33,273 bases of DNA from Bacteroidaceae bacterium (GCA_017940565.1 JAGAYH010000034.1:1-33273); one strand, 5' to 3'; counted from the stretch's first letter, positions 1 to 8,289 are shown. Made by a program: numbers and translations. The notes: generated by a model not told the origin, from the letters alone.

Positions 1-78
1 AGGATTTTGCTTTACAAATTTACACAGAAAAACCGTTCCGGCCGCACTTCGCCCGGAAAAAAAGTTATTTCGTGCGTG

Positions 79-162
79 ACGAAAACGGAGTTGGTCCGCA
101 CGAAAACGGATTTGGGAATAACGAAAACGGATTTGGGAATAACGAAAACGCAGTCAGGCGCG
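79..162 (+). repeat. 21-bp tandem array A (4 units)
   Basis: Four contiguous units begin at 79, 100, 121 and 142, exactly 21 bp apart. All start ACGAAAACG; the second and third are identical (core ACGAAAACGGATTTGG), and the first and fourth diverge in their second halves. The fourth unit contains the stop codon of the truncated radical SAM reading frame on the minus strand, so the array lies at the truncation scar. Positions 1-78 hold nothing I can recognise. Confidence 0.85.
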
Positions 163-330
163 GCTTAAGATGGTTTGCCCGGGCCGGAATTTGGTGAAAC
201 GCTTCATAAACGAGGCGTAACAGTACTTGCAGGCATGGGTACAGCCCACATAGGGGTTTACAGAAAAGTCGGCCACGGGAAGGTTGGACTTCGTCATGAC
301 CGACTTAGCTTCAATGTCTTTTATTATCAA
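154..330 (-). pseudogene. Truncated radical SAM gene remnant (N-terminal part only)
   Basis: Reading the minus strand from a possible TTG start at 330 (or ATG at 297) gives a 58- or 47-residue peptide. It contains NPYVGCTHACKYCYASFMKRF, split here as NPYVGCTHAC then KYCYASFMKRF, which carries the CxxxCxxC iron-sulfur/SAM signature (Cys codons at 243-241, 231-229 and 222-220). This matches the start of the SPL-like radical SAM proteins, some of which I recall being annotated as a mobile radical SAM pair. Family members are several hundred residues long. Here the match stops right after KRFT, and an unrelated tail of about a dozen residues runs into a stop inside array A. The gene follows the cupin by about 20 nt on the same strand. 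It is almost certainly a decayed fragment: the cluster ligands are present, but the rest of the barrel is missing. Confidence 0.75.
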
Positions 331-349
331 TTGACAGGATTTTTAGGGG

Positions 350-805
350 TTACCACTCGAGCGGCTCCTGCAGTATGTTGCCGTCGGTCATGGGGCTGTC
401 GGCCTCGCCGAAGGCATTGGCTTTGTACTGGATGCAGAGCATGGTCAGGTCTTCCTGGCCCGTGTTCTTCAAAGCACGCTTGCCGGCGGGAGCCACGCGG
501 ACCACACTGCCTTCTCTGACGGGGAACACCTGGCCATCCACCTGATACTGGCCCTCGCCGCGGAGGATGAAGTAGAGTTCCTCGTGCGTCTTGTGCGTGT
601 GGAGGAAACCGCTGTCCTGGCCGGGAACCAGAGTCTGGAAACTCAGTTCACTGCCCGTGGTGCCCAAAGCCTGGCCGGCAAACACCTTGCCCTGTATTTT
701 CACGTCGGGACCCATGGGGAGCACGTACTCGATGATTTCACTCAGTTTACCTACATTGACGGCGCTGAAATTGGCGCCTGCTGCGATAGTTTCAATCTGT
801 TTCAT
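350..805 (-). CDS. Cupin domain protein
   Basis: A small soluble protein of 151 residues with a single cupin barrel. The first cupin motif is visible around residues 68-90 as H-T-H-K-T-H-E-E-L-Y-F-I-L-R-G-E-G, giving the usual histidine/glutamate metal ligands. The second motif follows near residues 96-112 (VREGSVVRVAPAGKRALKN) but lacks the final histidine, having lysine/arginine there instead. There is no signal peptide, so it is cytoplasmic. The substrate cannot be told from sequence; such proteins range from sugar isomerases to small-molecule dioxygenases and ligand sensors. Its ATG lies 7 nt after the stop of the truncated monooxygenase fragment, which implies cotranscription from the promoter upstream of the mmcQ-like gene. 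Confidence 0.85.
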   Translation of the reverse strand: MKQIETIAAGANFSAVNVGKLSEIIEYVLPMGPDVKIQGKVFAGQALGTTGSELSFQTLVPGQDSGFLHTHKTHEELYFILRGEGQYQVDGQVFPVREGSVVRVAPAGKRALKNTGQEDLTMLCIQYKANAFGEADSPMTDGNILQEPLEW

Positions 806-812
806 TTTTCTT

Positions 813-1040
813 TTAGGTTTTATTTATAATAGACGCAAGCGGAAGGCCAGATATTGCCCTACCGGCGCATTTTTTAAAGATAATATCCATTGTTTTGGGG
901 TTGAGGGGCAGCATGGTGGGCAGCCGCAGCGACTTGACCATGTGGAGCGTCCCCTGCTTGTACTTCAGAAAATGCTCCGTCTTCAGATGCTGGCGGTAGG
1001 CGGCCTCGGAGGCGTAGGTTCCCAATGCTAATTTTGTCAT
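813..1040 (-). pseudogene. N-terminally truncated antibiotic-biosynthesis-type monooxygenase (ABM) fragment
   Basis: The 75-residue product matches only the C-terminal half of small ABM-fold (quinol monooxygenase-like) proteins. Residues 9-56 run TYASEAAYRQHLKTEHF, then KYKQGTLHMVKSL, then LNPKTMDIIFKK, the typical 'YxSxxAYxxHLxTxHFxxYK' region and C-terminal helix. Intact homologues are about 95-105 residues; here the first beta strands and helix are missing, and a new ATG opens 4 nt after the mmcQ-like stop codon. The last residues (AGRAISGLPLASIINKT) also look non-native. The fragment could still be translated through coupling to the upstream gene, but a half ABM fold is unlikely to be an active oxygenase. 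Confidence 0.65.
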
Positions 1041-1044
1041 GTCT

Positions 1045-1392
1045 TTATTTGTTTTTCTTGTATTTCTTTTTTACCAATTCATACGACTGCCTGACCAGTT
1101 CATGCATCAGCGTGTCGTCGACCCGGGCGGGGCAGATGCCTGTCCAGTGCTTCGGGCTCATGTTGTAGGGCGGCACGAGACCGTCGTACTGCTCTTTCAG
1201 TTGCGGGATGCGCTCGGGCTGGCATTTCACGGTAACCACATCGTAGCTGTCCACATCGAAGTAGCAGAACATGTGGCCCCTGACGTAGAACGCCAACACG
1301 CCCTGCGCCGCCTTGAAGGCCTGGAAGGGCATGCGCTCCTCCACATCGTCACCCAGCGACAGACAGTATTCCCGCAGAGTTTCTACATCCAT
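1045..1392 (-). CDS. MmcQ/YjbR family protein
   Basis: At 115 residues this is the normal length for the MmcQ/YjbR (CyaY-like fold) family. Family hallmarks are visible: the N-terminal MDVETLREYCLSLGD with acidic VEERMPF, a central strand pair ending in MFCYFD, VTVKCQPERIPQLKEQYDGLVP, and the tryptophan-containing MSPKHWTGI segment before the C-terminal helix. The lysine-rich end (KKKYKKNK) is common in the family. The biochemical role is not established; members are often annotated as DNA-binding on the basis of fold and charge. It is the first gene of a four-member minus-strand unit, with a good Bacteroidetes promoter about 65 nt upstream. Confidence 0.88.
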   Translation of the reverse strand: MDVETLREYCLSLGDDVEERMPFQAFKAAQGVLAFYVRGHMFCYFDVDSYDVVTVKCQPERIPQLKEQYDGLVPPYNMSPKHWTGICPARVDDTLMHELVRQSYELVKKKYKKNK

Positions 1393-1456
1393 GCTTTTTA
1401 TTTATTAGACCGGCAGCAAGCTGCGGCATCCCGGTGTCCTATGTTTCTTAAGAATG

Positions 1457-1487
1457 CAAATATACGCAGAAATGCGGAAACGGGCAA
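1457..1487 (-). promoter_or_regulatory. Promoter of the mmcQ-like unit
   Basis: On the minus strand TATATTTG (1464-1457) fits the Bacteroidetes -7 box TAnnTTTG. A TTG (1487-1485) sits 20 nt upstream as the -33 box. This reads toward the mmcQ-like gene starting at 1392. Confidence 0.65.
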
Positions 1488-1508
1488 GAGACAGGCCCGT
1501 CCGGAAGA

Positions 1509-1571
1509 ACGAAAACGCATTTGGACTTGTCTAAATCCGATTTAGGCGGGACGAAAACGGATATAGTCTCA
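1509..1571 (+). repeat. 21-bp array B (3 units)
   Basis: Units begin at 1509, 1530 and 1551. The outer two are of the ACGAAAACG type. The middle one carries a perfect dyad CTAAATC-c-GATTTAG at 1531-1545. The array lies between the CPBP stop codon (1587) and the mmcQ-like promoter. Confidence 0.8.
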
Positions 1572-1586
1572 CTGTTTAGTTCCCTA

Positions 1587-2378
1587 CTATTCCCCGGCAA
1601 CCGGCAGCACGCGGCGAAGCCGGCCCAGAAGCCACAGGGTCAGCCCTATGCTCACCACTGTAGCCACGGCCATGGCCCACGGCGTGGGAAAGAGGTCGGC
1701 ATTGGAACTCTCGACACCGAAAAGCAGGGCAATGACAGTGCTGTTGGTATTGTTGACCACATGACAAATGATGGGAAGCCACAGACTGCGGGTGCGCAGG
1801 TAGAGCCAGCCGAGAAAAAGTCCCAAAACGAAAGCCGCGATTATCTGCGGAGGGTTCATGTGGATCACGCCAAAGAGCAGGGCACTCACCGGTATGGCCC
1901 AGCGGCGCCAACGCGCAGACTCCAGCAAACTGCCCATGACACCGTAGCGGAAACAGATTTCCTCGGTGACGGGACCCAGCACAGACAAGATGAGAATGCA
2001 GAGGGGATTCTTTACCATGGCCCCCAGTTGGCCCTCTATGAGATCGGGCAGCGAAAGATACTCCAGCACGTTGCCGAGCCAGATGATAATGGCCAACAGG
2101 ATGGCCAGGCTCAACACCACGGCCACGGGGCGCGGACGCTCCCACTGCCCGCTGAGACCGCTGCGGCCACTGTTGGCCATGAGGAAGTGGACAATGAATA
2201 TCATCAGCGGGTAGAGCATCAGGTAACTGCAGCCAAATATCCACGCAAACTGCGACGACGTCTGCACGGCCGCCATATCGGTGGTACCGCCAAGAGCCAT
2301 GGACAGAGCCAGGGCCGCCGTGGCAAAGAGTTGCTGCAACACAAAGAAGAGAAAACAGATGATAAGGGCTTTTTTCAT
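1587..2378 (-). CDS. CPBP family intramembrane metalloprotease
   Basis: An integral membrane protein of 263 residues with several hydrophobic segments, the first at residues 1-30. The family's catalytic signature is complete: E139-E140-x3-R144 (EEICFR), F169-x3-H173 (FGVIHM) and H206-x3-N210 (HVVNN). These are the motifs of the CAAX-protease/bacteriocin-processing group, a glutamate/histidine-dependent intramembrane protease fold. The ATG overlaps the ribF stop codon (TAATG), so translation is probably coupled to ribF. The substrate is unknown; family members process prenylated proteins, bacteriocins or membrane regulators, and nothing nearby identifies a target. Confidence 0.9.
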   Translation of the reverse strand: MKKALIICFLFFVLQQLFATAALALSMALGGTTDMAAVQTSSQFAWIFGCSYLMLYPLMIFIVHFLMANSGRSGLSGQWERPRPVAVVLSLAILLAIIIWLGNVLEYLSLPDLIEGQLGAMVKNPLCILILSVLGPVTEEICFRYGVMGSLLESARWRRWAIPVSALLFGVIHMNPPQIIAAFVLGLFLGWLYLRTRSLWLPIICHVVNNTNSTVIALLFGVESSNADLFPTPWAMAVATVVSIGLTLWLLGRLRRVLPVAGE

Positions 2379-3313
2379 TATTCTTTCGGATTAATGGTTT
2401 CTAACAGGCGCAACGCTTCGGCACGGTCGGCCTCCAGCTGGCGACGCAGGGCCTCGGCACTCTCGAAACGTCGCTCCTGGCGCAGACGGCATAAAAAATC
2501 GACACGCAACGTCTGACCGTAAAAGTCGGCATTGGCATCGAACAAATGAACTTCGGCCGTGCGCCCGGAGGCATCGAAAGTGGGACGTGTGCCCACGTAG
2601 AGCATGCCGTGGAGAACGGAAGATTGAGAGTTGACACGCACCAGATAACTGCCATTGGCAGGCAGGAGTTTGGCCAAGTCGGCAGTGGCGAAATTAGCGG
2701 TGGGAAAACCCAGCGAGGTGCCGACATGGCGACCATGGACCACCCGGGCGGAAAAGCCGTAGGGCCGGCCCAGCATACGCGAAGCAGCTTCCACATCACC
2801 ATCGGCCAGACAGCGACGGATGCGCGACGAACTGACAGGCGACCCGTCCATAAGGAATGGCTCGGCCTGCAAGACGTCTATCCCTAAGTCTGCACCCATC
2901 CGGGCGTAGTCGGCAAAGGTTTCACCCTGCGGCCGGCCGAAATGGTGGTCGTAACCCACGAGCAGAGTCTTCACATTGTATTTCACACGAAGAATGGTCT
3001 GCATAAACTCGCGGGCCGACAGGGCAGCCATGGCTTGGTCGAACGTCAGTACGGCACATTCGACCCCACGGAGGGCAAGCAGTTCTACTTTTTCATCGGT
3101 TGTGGTGAGCAATTCCGGCACATAGTCAGCCTGAACCACGACACGCGGATGGCGGTCGAAGGTAATGGCTAACGCCCGTTCACCACGTTCGTCGGCCAGA
3201 CGCGCCAAATCGCGCAACAGAGCCGCATGACCCAGATGGACACCGTCGAAAAAACCCACGGCAGCACAATGAGGGCCGGCTGTTACGCCTTGAAGGGTGT
3301 CAGGACGGTTCAT
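2378..3313 (-). CDS. ribF: Bifunctional riboflavin kinase / FAD synthetase
   Basis: RibF phosphorylates riboflavin to FMN and adenylates FMN to FAD in the cytoplasm. The 311-residue length is normal. The N-terminal nucleotidyltransferase domain shows GFFDGVHLGH (H26 and H29 of the HxGH-type motif), VGYDHHFG and the SSSRIRR loop. The C-terminal kinase domain shows GFPTANF near residue 200 and the catalytic-glutamate strand AEVHLFD. The start codon lies inside the end of the P-type ATPase gene (14-nt overlap), and its stop overlaps the CPBP start, so the three genes form a tightly packed operon. No FMN riboswitch is expected or seen, because there is no leader. Confidence 0.95.
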   Translation of the reverse strand: MNRPDTLQGVTAGPHCAAVGFFDGVHLGHAALLRDLARLADERGERALAITFDRHPRVVVQADYVPELLTTTDEKVELLALRGVECAVLTFDQAMAALSAREFMQTILRVKYNVKTLLVGYDHHFGRPQGETFADYARMGADLGIDVLQAEPFLMDGSPVSSSRIRRCLADGDVEAASRMLGRPYGFSARVVHGRHVGTSLGFPTANFATADLAKLLPANGSYLVRVNSQSSVLHGMLYVGTRPTFDASGRTAEVHLFDANADFYGQTLRVDFLCRLRQERRFESAEALRRQLEADRAEALRLLETINPKE

Positions 3314-5933
3314 GCCGCACAGTGAAGAAACGTATTAACTCGCCACCCCAGAGAGTCAGCGACGTAAGGGCGATTATCGCAAGCCAGAGCAGAGGGCTCA
3401 ACGGCACGGTGCGGAACACCTCGCCGCCGAAGGTGACAATGAGTATCTGACCCACCAGAATGATTCCGAGCACAACGAGCAGACCGCGGCACCGGCACAG
3501 ACCGCTGAAGGCGGAGCATCCGCTCTGCCAGGCTTTGGCGTTAAGGAGATTCCAGAACTGCAACATAACAAAGACGGTGAAGATAATTGTCAGCTGCGTC
3601 GGGGTGACAGGGGCGTCGTTGAGCAGCCACGGCGTATCGAACGCCATGGTCAGACCCAACATCACCACGGAGAAAAGCAAAGTGCTTAGGAACACATTGC
3701 GAACCACACTGTTGCTGACAATGAAGTCGGTCTGCCGGCGCGGCTTTTCGTTCATCACCGCCGGTGTGGGCGGTATGGTGGACAGAGCCAACGATGCAAA
3801 GGTGTCGATGATGAGATTGATCCAAAGTATTTGCGTCACCGTCAGCGGCATCTCCACACCAATCAGTGAACTGAGCAGAGTGATGATGAGGGCCGTGAGA
3901 CTGATGGTGAGTTGGAAGCCGATGAACCGCTGAATGTTCTTGTACAGGCTGCGTCCCCACATCACGGCCGTGGCAATAGAGCCAAAACTGTCGTCAATGA
4001 GAGTGATGTCGCTGGCTTCCTTGGCCACAGCCGAGCCGCTGCCCATGGACAGACCCACGTGGGCAAAGTTGAGCGCCGGTGCATCGTTGGTGCCGTCGCC
4101 AGTGACAGCCACCACTTCGCCGCTCTGCTGAAGCAGTTGTACCAACCGCTGCTTGTCGCCGGGACGTGCACGGCTCATCACCTTGATGTCGCCGGCACGC
4201 CGCAGGGCTTCCTCGTCGCTCAGGGCGGCAAAGGCAGGGCCTGTGATTTGAGAGGAGTCAGAGTCGGCATCAGACCACAAACCGATGCGGCGTGCTATTT
4301 CGAGCGTGGTGCCCGTAGCGTCGCCGGTCACTATCTTCACCTGTATGCCGGCGTCCAAGCACCGTTGTACGGCGGCAGGCACTTCCTCGCGCACCGGGTC
4401 AGTGATGGCGCAGAGCCCCGTCAACGTCAGTCCGCCGGTCTCGGCGAGTGCCTGGCAATCGTCGCCTTCAGCTTGCGACACGGTCTTGCTGGCAAAGGCC
4501 AGCGTGCGCATGGCTGAGGTCTGGAAACGCTCCAGCAGGGCTTTCACAGACGCACGCTTGGCTTCGTCCATCACGCAGCGGGCCAATACCACCTCCGGCG
4601 CTCCCTTCACATGGAGCACACGGTCGCCGGAGACTTGCGATTCCACCAGTGTGGCCATATATTTGCGTTCGGTTGAGAACGAAAGTTGGCTTATTAAAGG
4701 TACTGCGGAACGTATGGGCAGGTATTCATGCCCCATGCGGCGCAGATGCCGTAGCAGGGCACACTCCGTGGGGTTGCCCATGCCCATCTCGTCGGGCGCC
4801 TGTTCAATGTGGGCAGTGGCATTGACCGCCATGTTTTCTATGAGCAGCGGTTCGTCGGCTTCGTCGTGATGCAGTTCCGACACCGTCATGCGGTTTTGCG
4901 TCAGCGTGCCCGTCTTGTCGGTACACACCACGGTAATGGCGCCCATCGTCTCACAGGCATGCATTCGGCGCACCAGATTGTTCGTCTTGAGCATGCGCCG
5001 CATGTTGAGCGCCAGACTCAGCGTCACTGCCATGGGCAGGCCTTCAGGCACGGCCATGACAATGAGCGTGACGGCAAGCATGAAGTTTTTCAATACTATT
5101 TGGGCGACACCCAGGGTAAGATTCTCCGTGGCTTCGTGGTAGGCCGAAAAGTAGTTCAGCAACCCGTGGACTGAGCAAATGATAAAGACAGCCAGCGAGA
5201 TGCCTATGGCCCACCGGTTGATGACTTTAGCCAGACGGCTCAGCTGGGCGTTGAGCGGTGTCACCACATCGGTCTCGGCGGCAGCCTGACGCGCCACACG
5301 GCCTATTTCCGTGGCATCACCCACGCAGTCCACACGCATCACGCCGTGGCCGTCGAGCAGCATGCTCGAGCGTAACAGCCGGTTGGCTGGAAAGGTGGGC
5401 TCGCCGCCCACACTGGTCGGGTCGGCCGACTTCGGGCACGACATCTCGCCCGTCAGCGACGATTCGTCAACCACCAGATTTACCGAATCCAGCAATTCGC
5501 CGTCGGCGGGCACTTCCTCGCCCTGGCCCACCAGCACGATGTCGCCCACAACCACTTCGCCCCGGGAGAGACGCATCACCCGGCCGTCGCGCACCACTGT
5601 GGCAGGTTCTTCGCGGCCCATTCGGCTCAAGGCTTGGAAACGGCGCTGGGCGTCGTACTCAAAATAGAAGCCTATGCTCGTGGCCAACACGATGGCCGCG
5701 ACGATGCCGACGGTCTCCACAAACTCGTGGTTCACCACACCTATAATCAGCGACAGCACGGCCGCCAGGAGTAGAATACGTATGATGGGGTCGCGGAATT
5801 TTTCCAGATACAATTTCCAGGCCGAAGGCCGTTGCGGCGGTGTCAGCACATTGCTGCCATGCTCCCGGCGCGATGCCTCGGCTTGGGCCGACGTCAGGCC
5901 CAGAGTCAGATAGTCTTTTGCTTGCGATGACAT
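3300..5933 (-). CDS. Calcium-translocating P-type ATPase (PMCA type)
   Basis: At 877 residues this is a complete P2-type ATPase of the inner membrane, expected to use ATP to export Ca2+ or a similar cation. In order it shows an N-terminal cation-ATPase domain (residues 5-70), the actuator loop with LTGEM (the usual serine of TGES is methionine), the M4 ion-binding PEGLP, the phosphorylation site DKTGT with Asp339, the KGAPE nucleotide-binding motif and the TGDGTNDAP hinge. A set of hydrophobic C-terminal helices follows. It is the first gene of the unit with ribF and CPBP. Assignment to PMCA rather than SERCA or a Na+/K+ subgroup rests on overall layout, so ion specificity is inferred. Confidence 0.93.
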   Translation of the reverse strand: MSSQAKDYLTLGLTSAQAEASRREHGSNVLTPPQRPSAWKLYLEKFRDPIIRILLLAAVLSLIIGVVNHEFVETVGIVAAIVLATSIGFYFEYDAQRRFQALSRMGREEPATVVRDGRVMRLSRGEVVVGDIVLVGQGEEVPADGELLDSVNLVVDESSLTGEMSCPKSADPTSVGGEPTFPANRLLRSSMLLDGHGVMRVDCVGDATEIGRVARQAAAETDVVTPLNAQLSRLAKVINRWAIGISLAVFIICSVHGLLNYFSAYHEATENLTLGVAQIVLKNFMLAVTLIVMAVPEGLPMAVTLSLALNMRRMLKTNNLVRRMHACETMGAITVVCTDKTGTLTQNRMTVSELHHDEADEPLLIENMAVNATAHIEQAPDEMGMGNPTECALLRHLRRMGHEYLPIRSAVPLISQLSFSTERKYMATLVESQVSGDRVLHVKGAPEVVLARCVMDEAKRASVKALLERFQTSAMRTLAFASKTVSQAEGDDCQALAETGGLTLTGLCAITDPVREEVPAAVQRCLDAGIQVKIVTGDATGTTLEIARRIGLWSDADSDSSQITGPAFAALSDEEALRRAGDIKVMSRARPGDKQRLVQLLQQSGEVVAVTGDGTNDAPALNFAHVGLSMGSGSAVAKEASDITLIDDSFGSIATAVMWGRSLYKNIQRFIGFQLTISLTALIITLLSSLIGVEMPLTVTQILWINLIIDTFASLALSTIPPTPAVMNEKPRRQTDFIVSNSVVRNVFLSTLLFSVVMLGLTMAFDTPWLLNDAPVTPTQLTIIFTVFVMLQFWNLLNAKAWQSGCSAFSGLCRCRGLLVVLGIILVGQILIVTFGGEVFRTVPLSPLLWLAIIALTSLTLWGGELIRFFTVRHEPS

Positions 5934-5956
5934 GATATATCCTCTATTTCAGGTTG

Positions 5957-5964
5957 CAAAAATA
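5957..5964 (-). promoter_or_regulatory. Possible -7 box upstream of the P-type ATPase operon
   Basis: TATTTTTG on the minus strand, 24 nt before the ATG at 5933, fits TAnnTTTG. No convincing -33 TTTG lies 19-21 nt upstream, so this is only a probable promoter. Confidence 0.4.
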
Positions 5965-6056
5965 CAAATAAAAAGGTGGACAGCCTACATGAAATCCAAG
6001 TTTTCGCACGACCGGCCCCACTCGCCTTTCGCGGGGGCACCGTAATCACACAAAAA

Positions 6057-6091
6057 AAACTGCGGACCAACTCATGTTGGCACCGCAGTTT
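6057..6091 (-). terminator. Rho-independent terminator of the DUF4332 gene
   Basis: AAACTGCGG-a-CCAAC-tcat-GTTGG-ca-CCGCAGTTT forms a long hairpin with a 4-nt loop. Read on the minus strand it is followed by a run of eight T (6059-6052 with the stem end), just downstream of the stop at 6140. The rest of the gap 5934-6139 contains only the possible ATPase promoter and a weak GTTTTCGCACGACC segment resembling a degenerate array unit. Confidence 0.85.
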
Positions 6092-6139
6092 CCGGCAGAC
6101 GAGCTGCCACATGGTTATCTCATATGGATACTTTTTCTA

Positions 6140-6547
6140 TTAATAGGTCATCACGGCAGGCAAAGCCTTGGCCTGCTCTACCATCTTCACTACTTCCTTC
6201 AGGGCGGGCACGCGGCGAACCAGGTGTTTCACGGCGTTCACCTCTTCCAGTTTGGCCTGCAGATTTTCGGGCACGCGGTGCTTCAGTTCCTTCACCGTGT
6301 CCACGCCGCTGGCCTCCAACAGTTCGGCAAACTGGGGACCCACGCCTTTGATGCGGAACAGGTCGGCATGGTTGGTCCACTTCAGAATTAAGCCGTCGGC
6401 TATACCCGTCTGTTCAGCCAATGCCTTGCGGCCGGCAGGAGCAGCACACTTCTCCAACAACTGTTCCACCTTTTCGATGCCAACAGCCGTCAACTTGGCA
6501 GCGTAAACTTCGCCTACGCCTTCGATGTCGATAATTTTATAAGCCAT
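6140..6547 (-). CDS. DUF4332 helix-hairpin-helix protein
   Basis: A 135-residue soluble protein made of helix-hairpin-helix-like units. One is near residues 6-32 (DIEGVGEVYAAKLTAVGIEKV) and a second near residues 64-90 (IKGVGPQFAELLEASGVDTV); the G-V-G hairpins resemble those of DNA-polymerase and ligase HhH modules. This matches the DUF4332 family, whose function is unknown; the fold suggests nucleic-acid or protein binding. It is monocistronic, with its own promoter and a strong terminator. No catalytic residues are evident. Confidence 0.88.
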   Translation of the reverse strand: MAYKIIDIEGVGEVYAAKLTAVGIEKVEQLLEKCAAPAGRKALAEQTGIADGLILKWTNHADLFRIKGVGPQFAELLEASGVDTVKELKHRVPENLQAKLEEVNAVKHLVRRVPALKEVVKMVEQAKALPAVMTY

Positions 6548-6575
6548 AATCTTCTAAAATTTAGGTTTTACGGCT

Positions 6576-6607
6576 CAAAGTTAATGCAAATAATTGAAAC
6601 TCCCAAA
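6576..6607 (-). promoter_or_regulatory. Promoter of the DUF4332 gene
   Basis: On the minus strand TTTG (6607-6604), a 20-nt spacer, then TAACTTTG (6583-6576). This is a full match to the Bacteroidetes -33/-7 consensus, about 30 nt before the ATG at 6547. Confidence 0.85.
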
Positions 6608-6722
6608 TTTCAATCCTTATTTTTTAAACTTCGCCCGAACGGCTTCCTTCCCGACGGTAGCGGCAAAGTCCCTGTGCAGCGGAAACAGGCCACCGGCGAA
6701 ACCTTCCGCCTGTCCCGGAGAA

Positions 6723-6781
6723 ACGAAAACGGAGTTAGGCGCGACGAAGACGGAGTTGGTTCATCCTATATCCGTTTTCGT
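6723..6781. repeat. 21-bp array C with an inverted unit
   Basis: Two direct units begin at 6723 and 6744 (ACGAAAACGGAGTTAGG and ACGAAGACGGAGTTGG types). An inverted unit at 6781-6761 reads ACGAAAACGGATATAGG on the minus strand. The array sits between the divergent promoters of the DUF4332 gene and the LRR gene. Positions 6610-6720 show only a weak possible hairpin (ACAGGC ... GCCTGT). Confidence 0.75.
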
Positions 6782-6847
6782 TCCGTCACGGGACCGTCCG
6801 GCGCAGCAGAGGTTTTCGACAGAAAAATACATTTTTAACACGTCAAG

Positions 6848-6879
6848 TTTGGGCGGTCGGAAATATCGCCGTAACTTTG
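6848..6879 (+). promoter_or_regulatory. Promoter of the LRR-M60 operon
   Basis: TTTG (6848-6851), a 20-nt spacer, then TAACTTTG (6872-6879) match the Bacteroidetes consensus. The ATG of the LRR gene is at 6964, leaving a leader of roughly 75-80 nt. Confidence 0.85.
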
Positions 6880-6963
6880 CGCCGAAAAATGCGACCTGTG
6901 CCCCGCAAAGGCACGAATGCATCTGAACCGATGATTGGAAAAACCTAATTAATAATAGTTTAT

Positions 6964-8289
6964 ATGAGAAAGACTTTATCATTGTTAATGCTCAGTCTTG
7001 GCCTGTTGGCATGGACTGCCGCCGACGCCGACGTTCAGACGGTAAAGCTGACGACGCAGCGCACGGTGGGCGAGACTGTAAGTTTTGAAGTATCAGCCAT
7101 GACGGGCGTCACCGTAGACTGGGGCGACGGCGATGCCGTGAGCTACCCCGACGGCGAAGTGACCGGTGTGCTGAAAGCCGCAACCTTCACAGTGAAGGGC
7201 GACGAGTTTCTGACCTCTCTGCTGGTGCCGGACCTCGACCTGACCGAACTCGATGTGACCGAAGCCAACCAGCTGCTCACTCTGGACTGCTCCAACAACC
7301 ATCTGAAGCAGCTGGGCCTCTCGCGCGCCTCGTTCCTGCGCGAACTGGACTGCTCGAACAACGAGATAGAGGAACTTGGCCTGATAAACTGCGTGCAGCT
7401 GCGCACGCTGAATTGCGCCAGCAACAAGCTGACCTCGATCAGCCTGACCCGCACGACGAACTTGGAACAGCTCATCTGCGACAACAACCAGCTGACCTAC
7501 CTGACGCTGGCCAACAACCCCTACCTGCAGACGGTATGGTGCAACAACAACGGTATGGAAACGCTCAGCATCACGCGCAGCGGCGACCTCTTTTCGCTCT
7601 ACTGCCCCGACAACAAGCTGACCGACATCATCGTGAACGACGCCAGCAGCCTGGAAGACGTCTGGTGCGAGAACAACAGTCTGGAATCAATCGACTTTGG
7701 CTCCACGACCGCACTGAACACCTTCAACGCCGACAACAACCAGCTGAAGCAAGTCACCCTGGGAGGCATCACGGCCAACAAGGCCCCCTACCTGATAAGC
7801 TACGCCAACAACAAGCTGAAACTTAACAGCTTCTACCCCTCAAAAAGCGTGGATTACTACTTCTACATGCCACAGGACACCATACAGTTTGCCCAAGACA
7901 GCGTGGAAGTGAACAGGTTTATCGACTTCGGCGACTACATGAACAACGCTCTGGGCTCCACGGTGGGCTCAATCAGTTTTTTCCGCACGGTTGACGAAAG
8001 CGAACTCGTCAAGGGTGTGGGCGCCGGCTACGACTACTACCAGCGCAGCGCAACCATCAAGTTCTGGCAGCCCCAGGGCGAAATCTACGCCGTCATCACC
8101 AGCTCGCAATTCCCCGAACTGCGCCTGGTGACCACACCCTTCGTAGCCGGCAGCATAGCCGAAGGCATCCGCACGCTGCAGGCTGAAACTTCGGGCGAAG
8201 CCACACTCTACGACCTGCAAGGTCGCCCCGTCACAAAACCCCAGGGCGGCATTTACGTGAAAGACGGAAAGAAAGTGTTTGTTAAATAA
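6964..8289 (+). CDS. Secreted leucine-rich-repeat protein with T9SS-like C-terminal tail
   Basis: 441 residues with a Sec signal peptide (MRKTLSLLMLSLGLLAWTAA, then DADV). From about residue 90 to 270 it has about nine leucine-rich repeats of roughly 21 residues, of the form LxxLDCSNNxLxxLxLxxxxx; the asparagine ladder (SNN, ASN, DNN, NNN, DNK, ENN) is clear. The last 30 residues (YDLQGRPVTKPQGGIYVKDG and KKVFVK) are the short Bacteroidales tail that resembles a type A T9SS sorting domain. It is therefore probably exported to the cell surface as a binding protein. The M60 peptidase begins 3 nt after its stop, so the pair is likely to act together on a host or dietary glycoprotein. The ligand cannot be read from sequence. 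Confidence 0.88.
   Translation: MRKTLSLLMLSLGLLAWTAADADVQTVKLTTQRTVGETVSFEVSAMTGVTVDWGDGDAVSYPDGEVTGVLKAATFTVKGDEFLTSLLVPDLDLTELDVTEANQLLTLDCSNNHLKQLGLSRASFLRELDCSNNEIEELGLINCVQLRTLNCASNKLTSISLTRTTNLEQLICDNNQLTYLTLANNPYLQTVWCNNNGMETLSITRSGDLFSLYCPDNKLTDIIVNDASSLEDVWCENNSLESIDFGSTTALNTFNADNNQLKQVTLGGITANKAPYLISYANNKLKLNSFYPSKSVDYYFYMPQDTIQFAQDSVEVNRFIDFGDYMNNALGSTVGSISFFRTVDESELVKGVGAGYDYYQRSATIKFWQPQGEIYAVITSSQFPELRLVTTPFVAGSIAEGIRTLQAETSGEATLYDLQGRPVTKPQGGIYVKDGKKVFVK

Noticed and set aside
79-162. CRISPR array
   Set aside because: The units are contiguous 21-bp repeats with no spacers of constant length, and no cas genes are in the window.
1521-2516. Plus-strand open frame of 331 codons opposite the CPBP and ribF genes
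   Set aside because: The complete CPBP and RibF motifs lie on the other strand; the frame's product is low-complexity H/Q/R-rich.
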